DNA of 33,884 nucleotides from UBA1738 sp045580145 (lineage in GTDB: Bacteria > Bacillota > Clostridia > UBA1381): positions 1-33,884 of the forward strand of contig JAZNNI010000010.1 in the NCBI GenBank assembly GCA_045580145.1, written 5' to 3'. The notes beneath the pieces were generated by a model that did not search any database, was not told the origin of the DNA, and was given only the letters and a program-made list of their open reading frames with translations. Below, one piece after another: positions 1 to 7,427 of the stretch. The translations under genes were made by a program, and so were the position numbers. Numbering within the stretch: the first letter of the stretch is position 1; each line of letters starts with the position of its first letter.

Positions 1-2
1 TT

Positions 3-368
3 ATGAAATTGAAAAGATTACCTGAGGCAGAGCTTGAGATAATGTTGGTTCTGTGGGAAGCAGAGAAAGCGGTAAATTCCGATTATCTTCTGGAAAAGCT
101 TCACAAGAACTGGGTCAAACCCACTCTTTTAAATCTTTTAAGTCGGCTTTCAGAACGCGGCTTTGTTACTTGTGAAAAGTCCGGCAGATACAATATGTAT
201 ATGCCTGTTGTAAAAAAAGAGGATTACTTAAAGCAGGAAACTGCCGGATTTTTAAATAAACTGCATCGTGGCTCCCTCACAAGCCTTATAGCCTCTTTAT
301 ATGACGGAAAAAGTATTACAAAGAAAGATTTAGAAGAGCTTGAAGGGTTTATACGAGGTACTAAATAA
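3..368 (+). CDS. BlaI/MecI-family transcriptional repressor
   Basis: A 121-residue winged-helix repressor of the BlaI/MecI family (Penicillinase_R). The N-terminal part (LPEAELEIMLVLW, roughly residues 6-18) and the helix-turn-helix stretch around TLLNLLSRLSERGFV (about 41-55) match the family, as does the basic, Tyr-rich wing that follows. Such repressors dimerise on an operator in their own promoter and are inactivated by cleavage when the partner M56 protease senses cell-wall stress or an antibiotic. The next gene is that partner, starting inside this gene's stop codon (TAATG overlap), so the two are translationally coupled. The promoter and operator lie outside the window. Length is normal for the family. 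The start at position 3 is only two bases from the edge, so an earlier start cannot be excluded. Family call is firm; the inducing signal is unknown. Confidence 0.9.
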   Translation: MKLKRLPEAELEIMLVLWEAEKAVNSDYLLEKLHKNWVKPTLLNLLSRLSERGFVTCEKSGRYNMYMPVVKKEDYLKQETAGFLNKLHRGSLTSLIASLYDGKSITKKDLEELEGFIRGTK

Positions 369-1138
369 TGGAAAACCTATTCATTATATCGCTTACAACA
401 TCAGTTATTATTCTGCTTATGCTTGTTATTTCACCACTTACAGACAAGCGCTATTGCGCGCATTGGAGATACGTCCTGTGGCTCATTCTTGCGCTTCGTC
501 TTGTAATACCTATACGATTTGAATTTGAAAAAGCTCCGATTACCGTAACACCACCTCCCGCAGAAGCAACGATTGTCTTCCGCACACAAGGTGTCCCGCT
601 TGAATACTTCCCTGATAACGGCTACATAGAAAAAGGATATGCATCGGAAAGCTCTGCTGACTACTCACCAATAATCACGCTTAATGAACTGATTTTTTTC
701 ACTTGGTTCTGCGGTACTCTTTTATTTATTTTTTACCACCTTGGTGTTTATTTCAGCTTTCGCATACGTATAAAACCTTATCTTGACGAGGACATCCCTG
801 GTGTATACATTTGCAGCAAAATTTCTTCACCAATGATGCTGGGATTTTTTAAACCTATTATACTGCTGCCACAAATTAATTATTCAAATGAAGAAAAGAG
901 CATAATTTTAAAGCACGAGCTTACTCACAAAAAACGCGGTGATATATGGTATAAGTTGCTGCTTGTTATTGCAAATGCTGTGCATTGGTTCAATCCAATT
1001 GTTTATATTATGGTGCACCGTGCCAACCGCGACCTCGAATATTCCTGTGACGACCTTGTAATTTCCGGTATGGACACAGACTATAAAAAGAACTATGCTC
1101 TTACCATATTAAAATCTATAAGGGGGAATGAAAAATGA
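368..1138 (+). CDS. BlaR1/MecR1-like M56 membrane metalloprotease, short form
   Basis: A 256-residue membrane peptidase of family M56. Hydrophobic segments lie near residues 5-22, 33-48 and 108-130; the zinc motif is HELTH (183-187) with the probable third ligand Glu224 in DLEYSCDD, and a further hydrophobic segment follows the motif at about 196-215. In BlaR1-type systems this protease relays an outside signal and inactivates the BlaI repressor encoded just upstream. Unlike BlaR1 it ends about 30 residues after the catalytic core and has no penicillin-binding sensor domain. The piece that normally continues the protein appears to be the next gene, which starts in an ATGA overlap (1135-1138). 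Either the protein is split and coupled, or a -1 frameshift joins the two. Family assignment is firm; the stimulus is unknown. Confidence 0.88.
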   Translation: MENLFIISLTTSVIILLMLVISPLTDKRYCAHWRYVLWLILALRLVIPIRFEFEKAPITVTPPPAEATIVFRTQGVPLEYFPDNGYIEKGYASESSADYSPIITLNELIFFTWFCGTLLFIFYHLGVYFSFRIRIKPYLDEDIPGVYICSKISSPMMLGFFKPIILLPQINYSNEEKSIILKHELTHKKRGDIWYKLLLVIANAVHWFNPIVYIMVHRANRDLEYSCDDLVISGMDTDYKKNYALTILKSIRGNEK

Positions 1139-2169
1139 AAGTACCATTTTTATCAACCAGATTTTCCGAAAGCGGAAAAAAAGCAAAAATGCGCTTTGAA
1201 AATATATTAAATCCTTCAGTTAAACATAAGGGAGGTTTGCTTTTGATGTGTGCAATAGTTCTTATATGCACTATCAATATACTTATAAATTCAAAACCTA
1301 CAGAAGAAAAGAACACTGCTGTCACAACGGAAGACACAGCACTTTACTTAGACCCTGCCCTCACTGCACACAGCAGTGATTTGAAGGCAAATGACCTTGT
1401 AGGAATTCTCTATAAGCATAGCGACGATATTTACTATGTCCGCCGCGCCGTAACTGATGTTCCTGCGCAAGAAGGATATATTTCCAAGAATCTACTATCC
1501 TTTGACTTTGACGAAGCAAATCAAGGAATTATTATGTCAGACACAGTGTATGATGCACCGATAAAAGACAAGGGCAATAACGACATCGAAGCTAAGGGCA
1601 AGGTCTGCACAATTAATGAATATCTTGGAGACTGGCGTGGCATAAGTCTTCCCGGTGGTATCGACGGTGTGTGGATAAAGGAAGAAGATATTTCATATAA
1701 CCTTATTTTTGACACTTTTGAACAGACTGCAGGTGGCTTTTACACCCAATTCAAGGAATATGTGCAGAAAAAATATACCGAGGCATATAAACCTTACTAC
1801 GATTCCACAATAGTAGAATATCTTTCAAACTACAAAGAGACATTCAATGAAGAAACAAATATGGTTGAAGCTGAATTTATAATGAATGCCCGTCACAGAA
1901 ACTACTACAAGGACCCTGATACAGTCAAATACATACAGGACGCAAAAAAAATGGCAGAGACATATGACAATGAATATTATCGAAAGCTATACAATACTTA
2001 TTATAACGAATACAATCAACTTAAGACTTCCAATTATGTTTTAAAACTGACAGCAAAAGTCGCCAAAGGCGTGCTTGATGAGGACAGTATCAAAATGTAT
2101 ACTAACGACGGCATACGAGATACCTGGTATGAGCTTGAAAATGGTTTTGGCAGCTATATCATAGATTAA
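1135..2169 (+). CDS. M56 C-terminal-like membrane-anchored protein with SH3-like domains
   Basis: A 344-residue protein that reads like the separated tail of a BlaR1-like protein. Residues 4-22 (FLSTRFSESGKKAKMRFEN) resemble the juxtamembrane stretch that follows the M56 core, then comes one membrane segment (about 35-51) and an outside region. That region has two stretches resembling bacterial SH3 folds (about 76-125, ending GYISKNLLSFD, and about 127-185), then a Tyr/Lys-rich helical part. It is preceded by AGGGGG (1121-1126) at good spacing and overlaps the protease gene by 4 bases, so coupled translation is likely. The first 25 residues are clearly related to those of the next gene, suggesting duplication. 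A sensor role for the protease is inference from position; no enzymatic motif is visible. Confidence 0.75.
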   Translation: MKVPFLSTRFSESGKKAKMRFENILNPSVKHKGGLLLMCAIVLICTINILINSKPTEEKNTAVTTEDTALYLDPALTAHSSDLKANDLVGILYKHSDDIYYVRRAVTDVPAQEGYISKNLLSFDFDEANQGIIMSDTVYDAPIKDKGNNDIEAKGKVCTINEYLGDWRGISLPGGIDGVWIKEEDISYNLIFDTFEQTAGGFYTQFKEYVQKKYTEAYKPYYDSTIVEYLSNYKETFNEETNMVEAEFIMNARHRNYYKDPDTVKYIQDAKKMAETYDNEYYRKLYNTYYNEYNQLKTSNYVLKLTAKVAKGVLDEDSIKMYTNDGIRDTWYELENGFGSYIID

Positions 2170-2182
2170 AGGAGGGGCTACC

Positions 2183-3175
2183 GTGAGATTTTATCTTAGA
2201 CCACCTGCACTTTCCACAAGTTTTTCCGAAAGCGGCAAGCAGACGAAAAAACGCTTTGAAAATATCTTTGCAGACAGCAAAAGAAGCGGCAGATTTACAC
2301 TTTTGGGCATAGCACTGCTTGTTATCTTTTGCGGAGAACTTGTTGCCTGTAAAAACACCGGAATTATCGGCGGAGCAGACGGTCCTACAGCGGTTTTTGT
2401 AACAACCGACAAGGACGAGGAGAGCAAGTTGACTGAGGCAGATTATGACAAGTTGCTTTCCGGAATAATTTTAGACAGACACAAAGGTGGATATATTGAA
2501 GGCGAATGTCAGGCAGAGGGACATATAATTCTTGATGCAGAGCAGAATGAGGATAAAACAATACTTTACGCACTTGTTATGTACGGCGAGTACGGTTTTG
2601 AGGACGGAAATTTCGTAAAGGTTTCGGGCAGTGGCATTATCCCAACAAAGATTACACTTTTAAACACAGGTAGCTACATAGATTATGAGCAGGCAAAAGA
2701 CGGTTCTATGTACACAGAATCTATAAAGGAAATGTTCCCATGGCATCTGCATAAACGTGCTATATCTCCACCCAAATCCGATTATGCGGAATGTAAGCGT
2801 CAAGAGCGTACGTATGCACAGGCATATCTTGACAAAATAGACCGCAAGGCAACAATCGGCGAATATGGAGACTTTGAGCATACTCTCCTTACCGACTTAG
2901 GTGTAAGCGTTGAGGTCTCCAACGCAATACTTGCGCACGAAAAGTGTTCAGAATTTCCGCTTTGGAAATTCCCTATCTCTGTAGGAAATCAGGAATACAT
3001 TGAAAATGGTGTACGATATGTATATCAAATGGAATATTCAAAAGGCGATGAGTATATAGTCTATCGCATCTACGAATACGATACCGGCAAGGATATTGCA
3101 AGAATGAGAATTAATGCAAAAAACGGAGAAGCTGAAGCACCAGTATATCTCTGCGCATTGCCAAAAGCTCCCTGA
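2183..3175 (+). CDS. Second M56-tail-like membrane protein carrying a GIIGGADGPT motif
   Basis: A 330-residue protein with GTG start, fixed by the strong AGGAGGGG just upstream. Residues 10-29 (LSTSFSESGKQTKKRFENIF) are a close match to residues 5-24 of the preceding protein. A membrane segment follows (about 38-55) ending in LVAC (Cys56), which could be a lipoprotein site or simply the end of the anchor. Directly after it comes GIIGGADGPTAVFV (about 60-73), a motif also known from the beta subunit of sodium-pumping decarboxylases. The rest is a soluble outside domain I do not recognise. It is last in the blaI-M56 operon. Probably an envelope sensor or accessory of the M56 system, but no function can be read from the sequence. 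No intrinsic terminator is evident after it. Confidence 0.7.
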   Translation: MRFYLRPPALSTSFSESGKQTKKRFENIFADSKRSGRFTLLGIALLVIFCGELVACKNTGIIGGADGPTAVFVTTDKDEESKLTEADYDKLLSGIILDRHKGGYIEGECQAEGHIILDAEQNEDKTILYALVMYGEYGFEDGNFVKVSGSGIIPTKITLLNTGSYIDYEQAKDGSMYTESIKEMFPWHLHKRAISPPKSDYAECKRQERTYAQAYLDKIDRKATIGEYGDFEHTLLTDLGVSVEVSNAILAHEKCSEFPLWKFPISVGNQEYIENGVRYVYQMEYSKGDEYIVYRIYEYDTGKDIARMRINAKNGEAEAPVYLCALPKAP

Positions 3176-3239
3176 TGCCAATCAAACTGCAAATTTATTA
3201 CTGCTGACTTCCCTGTAAGGATATCATTCACTTTTCGTC

Positions 3240-3265
3240 AATTTGACAAAAATTTTTGTCAAATT
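3240..3265. promoter_or_regulatory. 26-bp perfect palindrome upstream of gdhA
   Basis: Each half reads AATTTGACAAAAA and its reverse complement, with no mismatch and no spacer. It lies 65 bp upstream of the -35 box of gdhA and after the stop of the preceding gene. With no T-run it is not a standard terminator, so a dimeric regulator site is the more natural reading. The regulator is not identifiable from the sequence. Confidence 0.55.
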
Positions 3266-3329
3266 ATAGGATATTTCGGGGGTAAATTTACATTATGCAG
3301 TAATATTGTAAAATTATGAAAAAAATTTC

Positions 3330-3358
3330 TTGACATTTATTTTTCACACTATTATAAT
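3330..3358 (+). promoter_or_regulatory. Consensus sigma-A promoter of gdhA
   Basis: TTGACA at 3330-3335 and TATAAT at 3353-3358, with a 17-bp spacer, both boxes perfect. Predicted transcription start is near 3365, giving a leader of about 65 bases before the gdhA ATG at 3432. Confidence 0.85.
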
Positions 3359-3373
3359 ATTCTTATTAAGAAG

Positions 3374-3409
3374 AAGCATACTCAAGCGGCATGTTTGGTA
3401 TGCTTTTTT
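3374..3409 (+). terminator. Intrinsic terminator inside the gdhA leader (attenuator candidate)
   Basis: AAGCATAC (3374-3381) pairs perfectly with GTATGCTT (3398-3405). An inner stem CAAGC/GTTTG (3383-3387/3393-3397) closes a five-base loop, and a run of six T ends at 3409. The hairpin begins only about ten bases after the predicted start of transcription and ends just before the gdhA ribosome binding site (GGAGG, 3419-3423). It therefore looks like an attenuator, but no alternative anti-terminator pairing is obvious. Confidence 0.7.
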
Positions 3410-3431
3410 GAGAACATTGGAGGTTTTAATT

Positions 3432-4778
3432 ATGAAGAATCAGTACTTGATTGACGTTTTGGAAAACGTTAAGAAAAGAAATGCAGGCGAGCCTGAATTC
3501 ATCCAAACAGTTACTGAAGTTTTGGAAACTATCGAACCTGTTGTAGACCAGAGACCTGACCTAGTTGAGGCAGGCGTTATTGACAGAATGGTTGAGCCAG
3601 AAAGACAGATTACATTCCGCGTTCCTTGGGTTGATGACAATGGCAAGGTACAGGTAAACAGAGGCTTCAGAGTACAGTTTAACTCAGCTATCGGACCATA
3701 TAAGGGCGGTCTCAGATTTGCTCCTAACGTATATTCAGGTATCATTAAGTTCCTTGGTTTTGAACAGACATTTAAAAACAGCCTTACATCACTTCCTATG
3801 GGCGGCGGTAAGGGTGGCTCAGACTTTAACCCACAGGGTAAGTCAGATGCAGAAGTTATGCGTTTCTGCCAGAGCTTTATGACAGAGCTTTACAGACATA
3901 TCGGTCCTGACCTTGACGTTCCTGCTGGAGACATCGGTGTTGGTGCTCGTGAAGTAGGATACTTATTCGGTCAGTATAAGAGACTTAAAAACGAATTTAC
4001 CGGTGTTTTGACAGGTAAGGGAATTTCTTTCGGTGGTTCATTAATCCGTCCTGAAGCTACAGGCTATGGTGCAGTTTACTACACAGTTGAAATGCTCAAG
4101 CACTTCGGTGACGATATTAAGGGTAAGACTTTCGCAGTTTCAGGCTTCGGTAACGTTGCTTGGGGTACAGTTAAGAAAGTCACAGAGCTTGGCGGCAAGG
4201 TTGTTACTATCTCAGGTCCTGACGGATACATATATGACGAAGACGGTATCACAACAGATGAAAAAATCAACTACCTGCTCGAAATGCGTGCATCCTGCCG
4301 CAACAGAGTTCAGGATTATGCTGATAAGTTCGGTGTTCCGTTCTATGCAGGTGAAAAGCCGTGGGGTACAAAGGTTGACATCATTATGCCATGTGCTACT
4401 CAGAACGAAATTGATATGCCGGAAGCTGAAAAAATTGTTGCAAATGGCATCAAGTACTACGTTGAGGTTTCTAATATGCCTACAACAAACGAAGCTGTTG
4501 CATATCTTAAGGCAAATGGTGTAATCGTTGCTCCTTCAAAGGCAGATAATGCAGGCGGTGTTGCTGTTTCAGGCCTTGAAATGTCACAGAACTCAATGCG
4601 TTACTCGTGGTCAGCAGAAGAAGTTGACGAAAAGCTTAAAACAATTATGAAGAACATTTTTGACAGCTCAGTTAAGGCAGCTAATGAATATGGTCTTGGC
4701 GATGACCTTGTTGCTGGTGCAAATATTGCCGGCTTCTTAAAGGTTGCTGAAGCTATGAAGGCTCAGGGCTGCGTTTGA
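3432..4778 (+). CDS. gdhA: NADP-type glutamate dehydrogenase
   Basis: A 448-residue hexameric-type glutamate dehydrogenase (2-oxoglutarate + ammonium + NAD(P)H to glutamate), the main ammonium-assimilating or glutamate-oxidising enzyme of many anaerobes. Residues 88-96 (GPYKGGLRF) and PMGGGKGGSDF (122-132) are the substrate-binding and catalytic-lysine regions (Lys127); the Rossmann motif FAVSGFGNVAWG lies near residue 235. Length and order match the bacterial 445-450-residue class, usually NADPH-linked, though coenzyme choice cannot be settled by eye. The ATG at 3432 is chosen because GGAGG precedes it and the protein N-terminus fits the family; an upstream in-frame extension has no support. 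It stands alone between its own promoter and a strong terminator. Codon use is clearly biased (AAG, GGT, GTT), as expected for a highly expressed gene. Confidence 0.96.
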   Translation: MKNQYLIDVLENVKKRNAGEPEFIQTVTEVLETIEPVVDQRPDLVEAGVIDRMVEPERQITFRVPWVDDNGKVQVNRGFRVQFNSAIGPYKGGLRFAPNVYSGIIKFLGFEQTFKNSLTSLPMGGGKGGSDFNPQGKSDAEVMRFCQSFMTELYRHIGPDLDVPAGDIGVGAREVGYLFGQYKRLKNEFTGVLTGKGISFGGSLIRPEATGYGAVYYTVEMLKHFGDDIKGKTFAVSGFGNVAWGTVKKVTELGGKVVTISGPDGYIYDEDGITTDEKINYLLEMRASCRNRVQDYADKFGVPFYAGEKPWGTKVDIIMPCATQNEIDMPEAEKIVANGIKYYVEVSNMPTTNEAVAYLKANGVIVAPSKADNAGGVAVSGLEMSQNSMRYSWSAEEVDEKLKTIMKNIFDSSVKAANEYGLGDDLVAGANIAGFLKVAEAMKAQGCV

Positions 4779-4790
4779 TTTTAGTTATAT

Positions 4791-4823
4791 AAGGTACTGC
4801 ACAAATGGTGCAGTACCTTTTTT
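4791..4823 (+). terminator. Intrinsic terminator of gdhA
   Basis: AAGGTACTGCAC (4791-4802) pairs perfectly over 12 bp with GTGCAGTACCTT (4808-4819), loop of five bases, followed by a T-run. It starts 12 bases after the gdhA stop. Confidence 0.95.
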
Positions 4824-4880
4824 GTAAAAAAAAAAAACAACACTTTAAATGAAAAAAAGAACAGAAAATCCAAAATTTAC

Positions 4881-4908
4881 TTGCATTTTTATTTTAATCT
4901 GCTATAAT
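4881..4908 (+). promoter_or_regulatory. Promoter of the MFS transporter gene
   Basis: TTGCAT (4881-4886) and TATAAT (4903-4908) with a 16-bp spacer, about 40 bp upstream of the ATG at 4950. Confidence 0.65.
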
Positions 4909-4949
4909 ACCTCTGTTGACAAAAATTTCAAAGGAGATGCTATCAAAAA

Positions 4950-6155
4950 ATGGAATCCAAACACGAATATAAAAAAGCCCTTTTAATCGGCTCTATCAGT
5001 GTATTTTCCTACATTGCCTGCTACTATATGCGAAACATATTGGGTGTTTCTACACCGGCAATGCTTGAGACCGGAAAATTCACCAAAGAATTTGTCGGCA
5101 CATTATCTTCAATATATATGATTGCATATGCTGTGGGACAGCTTATAAACGGAGTTGTAGGAGATATTGTAAAGCCAAAGCTGATGGTTTCCGGCGGTCT
5201 TATAATAAGCGGTCTTGTCTCGATTTTATTCGCTTTAGCACCAATAAAACCACTTCAGGTAATATGCTTTGTACTTATCGGATTTTCTCTTTCAATGTTA
5301 AGAGGTCCTCTTGTAAAAGTCATATCAGAAAACACTCTTCCAAAATATGCTCAGACTTGTTGTGTTTTCTTCTCATTTGCCGGTTTTGCAGGCCCATTAA
5401 TTGCAAGCCTTTTAGCTATTTTGTTTAACTGGCAGATGACCTTTATAATCTCAGGTATTATAGCAGCTTTAATCGGGGTTGCCGTCTACTTGGTTTTTAC
5501 AGTTTTAGAAAAGAGGAAAATAATAACCTTCGGCGAAAAGAAAAAAGCAGCAGGAATTAAAAGTATCGCTGAAGTTTTCAAGCTTGACAGGTTTGTATTC
5601 TTTATGTTTATAGGTGGCTTGGTGGAAATTTCAGCTTCATAAATCGGCTTTTGGATTCCAACCTTCTTCACCGACAGGCTTGGATATACAAAGGAAACTG
5701 CGAATGTTTTGTTTTCAACAATCACAGTCATAAAAGCCATTGCTCCATTTTTAACACTTGCAGTTCTAAAGCTCTTTAAGGATAATGAGCTAAAAATGAT
5801 AAACTGGTCATTCTTATTAGGTGCAATCTTCTTTGCAGGAATGATTTTTATAAAAAATCCAATCGTAAATGTCGCTTTAATGCTATTTGCAAGAATGGCA
5901 ATAGGCTTTGCATCAACAATTCTCTGGAGTATCTACATACCTGCTCAAAGCAAAAGCGGACTTGTCTCAACGGTTAATGGTGTGCTTGACTTCTCGGGCT
6001 ACGCAATAGCGGCTGTTGCAAATATTATCTTCTCCTATACTATGTCCTTCCTTGACTGGAACGGAATTATTATAATATGGAGCCTTATGATGCTATCAGG
6101 AAGCTTCGCATCAATCATTGTAAAAATTAAAGAAAGTAAAAAAGTAAATGCATAA
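4950..6155 (+). pseudogene. MFS transporter interrupted by one in-frame TAA
   Basis: A major facilitator superfamily permease that would be about 400 residues with some 12 membrane segments, resembling the organophosphate/hexose-phosphate (UhpC/GlpT-like) branch; the substrate is not identifiable. The first 230 codons (4950-5639) read normally, from MESKHEYKKALLIGSISVFSY to GGLVEISAS. A TAA at 5640-5642 follows, and the same frame continues without a gap to 6155, starting IGFWIPTFFTDRLGYTKETA, which is typical mid-MFS sequence. There is no frameshift; a single C-to-T change from CAA would explain the stop. The second part has no ribosome binding site of its own near the break. Possible readings are a recent nonsense mutation, a sequencing error, or stop readthrough. 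Promoter, RBS (AGGAG at 4932-4936, long 13-base spacing) and a downstream hairpin are intact, so decay would be recent. Confidence 0.82.
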
Positions 6156-6187
6156 AGAGGTGGCAATCGCTGCCTCTTTATGCATTT
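6146..6187 (+). terminator. Stem-loop at the 3' end of the MFS gene
   Basis: AAATGCATAAAGAGG (6146-6160) pairs perfectly with 6173-6187, and the stem continues inward with two G-T pairs to a four-base loop AATC. It overlaps the stop codon (6153-6155). The T-run is short, so it may act as terminator or mRNA stabiliser. Confidence 0.65.
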
Positions 6188-6267
6188 AATCGTATGCGCT
6201 TGAGTCTGCATAATCCTTAAATTATTGTCATTTGCTTTATTAATTTTTTGTAAACTTTTATATTTAC

Positions 6268-6296
6268 TTGAAAATACCACAAAAAAATGCTATAAT
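6268..6296 (+). promoter_or_regulatory. Promoter of the DUF975 gene
   Basis: TTGAAA (6268-6273) and TATAAT (6291-6296) with a 17-bp spacer; the gene starts 26 bp further on. Confidence 0.75.
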
Positions 6297-6322
6297 CTTT
6301 ATAACGAAACGGAGGGAAACTT

Positions 6323-7198
6323 ATGTTTGACAGAAAAGTATTAAAATCTCGGGCAAAAGCCGTTTTATCCCGTTCATTTTTTATGACTCTTATTGCTTGC
6401 ATCATTGTTTCTTTGGCAAGCAGCGGCGGTGTAGGCTTCAGCACTCAAAGGCTTCAGGGAATTAACTTTGCGAATATGTCACATATTCGTGTAGCAGCAA
6501 TTTTCGCTGTAATCGGACTTTTAGTAATTGCAGGAATTGCTTTTTTAATTCTTGTAACATCTCCGCTTATTGTCGGTCTTAAGTATTTTATGCTACGCAC
6601 AGCCGATGGCGAAACAAATCTTGAAAATCTTTTGTATCCTTTCAAAAACGGATACAAAAATATCGTTTTAGTGCAGTTTATAAAAAATTTATACATTATA
6701 CTTTGGTCCCTGCTCGGACTAATACCTATGCTTATAGGCTTCTGGAAGTTCGGGTTATATGGAAAAATTGAGGAGCTTGTTCTTTCAATACAAAACGATT
6801 CTGTAGCATCAGCCCTTTCTCTTATGGCTATGATGAGTGGGCTTTCGGTTTTGACTTTAATTTTTTCCATCCCCGGCCTTATTAAAGAGCTTCAATACTC
6901 TATGGTGGACTACATTCTCGCAGATGACCCGTATATGTCACCATCAAAAGCAATCGGCAAGAGTAAAGAAATGATGGTTGGTAACAAATGGGCTTTGGTA
7001 AAGCTTTCCTTATCATTTGTAGGGTGGTACTTTGCCGCAAATTTATTCTGCTGTCTCGGAAGCCTTATTTTAAGACCATACATCGAGGCAACATATGCAC
7101 AAATGTATCTTGAAATAAGCGGACAAAGTAAGGATTATACAAACAATGCCACCCCCAATAACCCCTTTGAAGGCTTTGGCGGATTTGGAAACATATAA
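6323..7198 (+). CDS. DUF975 family integral membrane protein
   Basis: A 291-residue membrane protein of the DUF975 family, common in Firmicutes and of unknown biochemical role. The N-terminus (MFDRKVLKSRAKAVLSRSFF) is the family's typical start: a short amphipathic leader, then a first membrane segment at about residues 19-36. Further hydrophobic segments lie near 58-90, 112-140, 163-185 and 222-245. The conserved stretch YILADDPYMSPSKAIGKSKEMMVGNKW (about 194-220) is the family hallmark. The C-terminus is soluble, rich in Asn/Gly/Phe and ends GFGGFGNI. GGAGGG at 6311-6316 supports the start. It is a single-gene unit with its own promoter and terminator. Confidence 0.88.
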   Translation: MFDRKVLKSRAKAVLSRSFFMTLIACIIVSLASSGGVGFSTQRLQGINFANMSHIRVAAIFAVIGLLVIAGIAFLILVTSPLIVGLKYFMLRTADGETNLENLLYPFKNGYKNIVLVQFIKNLYIILWSLLGLIPMLIGFWKFGLYGKIEELVLSIQNDSVASALSLMAMMSGLSVLTLIFSIPGLIKELQYSMVDYILADDPYMSPSKAIGKSKEMMVGNKWALVKLSLSFVGWYFAANLFCCLGSLILRPYIEATYAQMYLEISGQSKDYTNNATPNNPFEGFGGFGNI

Positions 7199-7211
7199 AC
7201 CCAGTTAAAGC

Positions 7212-7240
7212 AAAAGGATACTGAATTTCAGTATCCTTTT
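7212..7240 (+). terminator. Intrinsic terminator after the DUF975 gene
   Basis: AAAAGGATACTGAA (7212-7225) pairs with 7227-7240 around a single unpaired base (in practice a five-base loop), ending in TTTT. Confidence 0.85.
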
Positions 7241-7259
7241 AGAATAATTTGTAAAGTGT

Positions 7260-7288
7260 TTGACTTTTACCCTCGTTTATGCTATAAT
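7260..7288 (+). promoter_or_regulatory. Promoter of tRNA-Pro
   Basis: TTGACT (7260-7265), 17-bp spacer, TATAAT (7283-7288); the mature tRNA begins 20 bp after the -10 box. Confidence 0.8.
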
Positions 7289-7307
7289 GCCATAGTGACT
7301 AATAAAT

Positions 7308-7384
7308 CGGGATGTGGCTCAGCTTGGTAGAGTGCTTGAATGGGGTTCAAGAGGTCGCAAGTTCAAATCTTGTCATCCCGACCA
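7308..7384 (+). tRNA. tRNA-Pro (anticodon GGG)
   Basis: A complete 77-base tRNA with encoded CCA. Acceptor stem CGGGATG (7308-7314) pairs with CATCCCG (7374-7380), discriminator A, then CCA. D arm GCTC/GAGT; anticodon stem CTTGA/TCAAG around the loop ATGGGGT, anticodon GGG at 7342-7344; T arm GCAAG/CTTGT with TTCAAAT. The C1-G72 pair and overall sequence fit bacterial proline tRNA. GGG reads CCC and CCU. It has its own promoter and terminator. Confidence 0.97.
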
Positions 7385-7386
7385 CG

Positions 7387-7417
7387 TCGGAACAAGCCTG
7401 ACTTGTTCCGATTTTTT
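7387..7417 (+). terminator. Intrinsic terminator of tRNA-Pro
   Basis: TCGGAACAAG (7387-7396) pairs with CTTGTTCCGA (7402-7411), five-base loop, then six T. It separates the tRNA from the converging regulator gene that ends at 7428. Confidence 0.93.
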
Positions 7418-7427
7418 GTGCAAGAAA

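Noticed and set aside
4066..4524. A 152-codon ORF on the + strand within gdhA.
   Set aside because: Out-of-frame shadow of gdhA caused by its strong codon bias; no family features.
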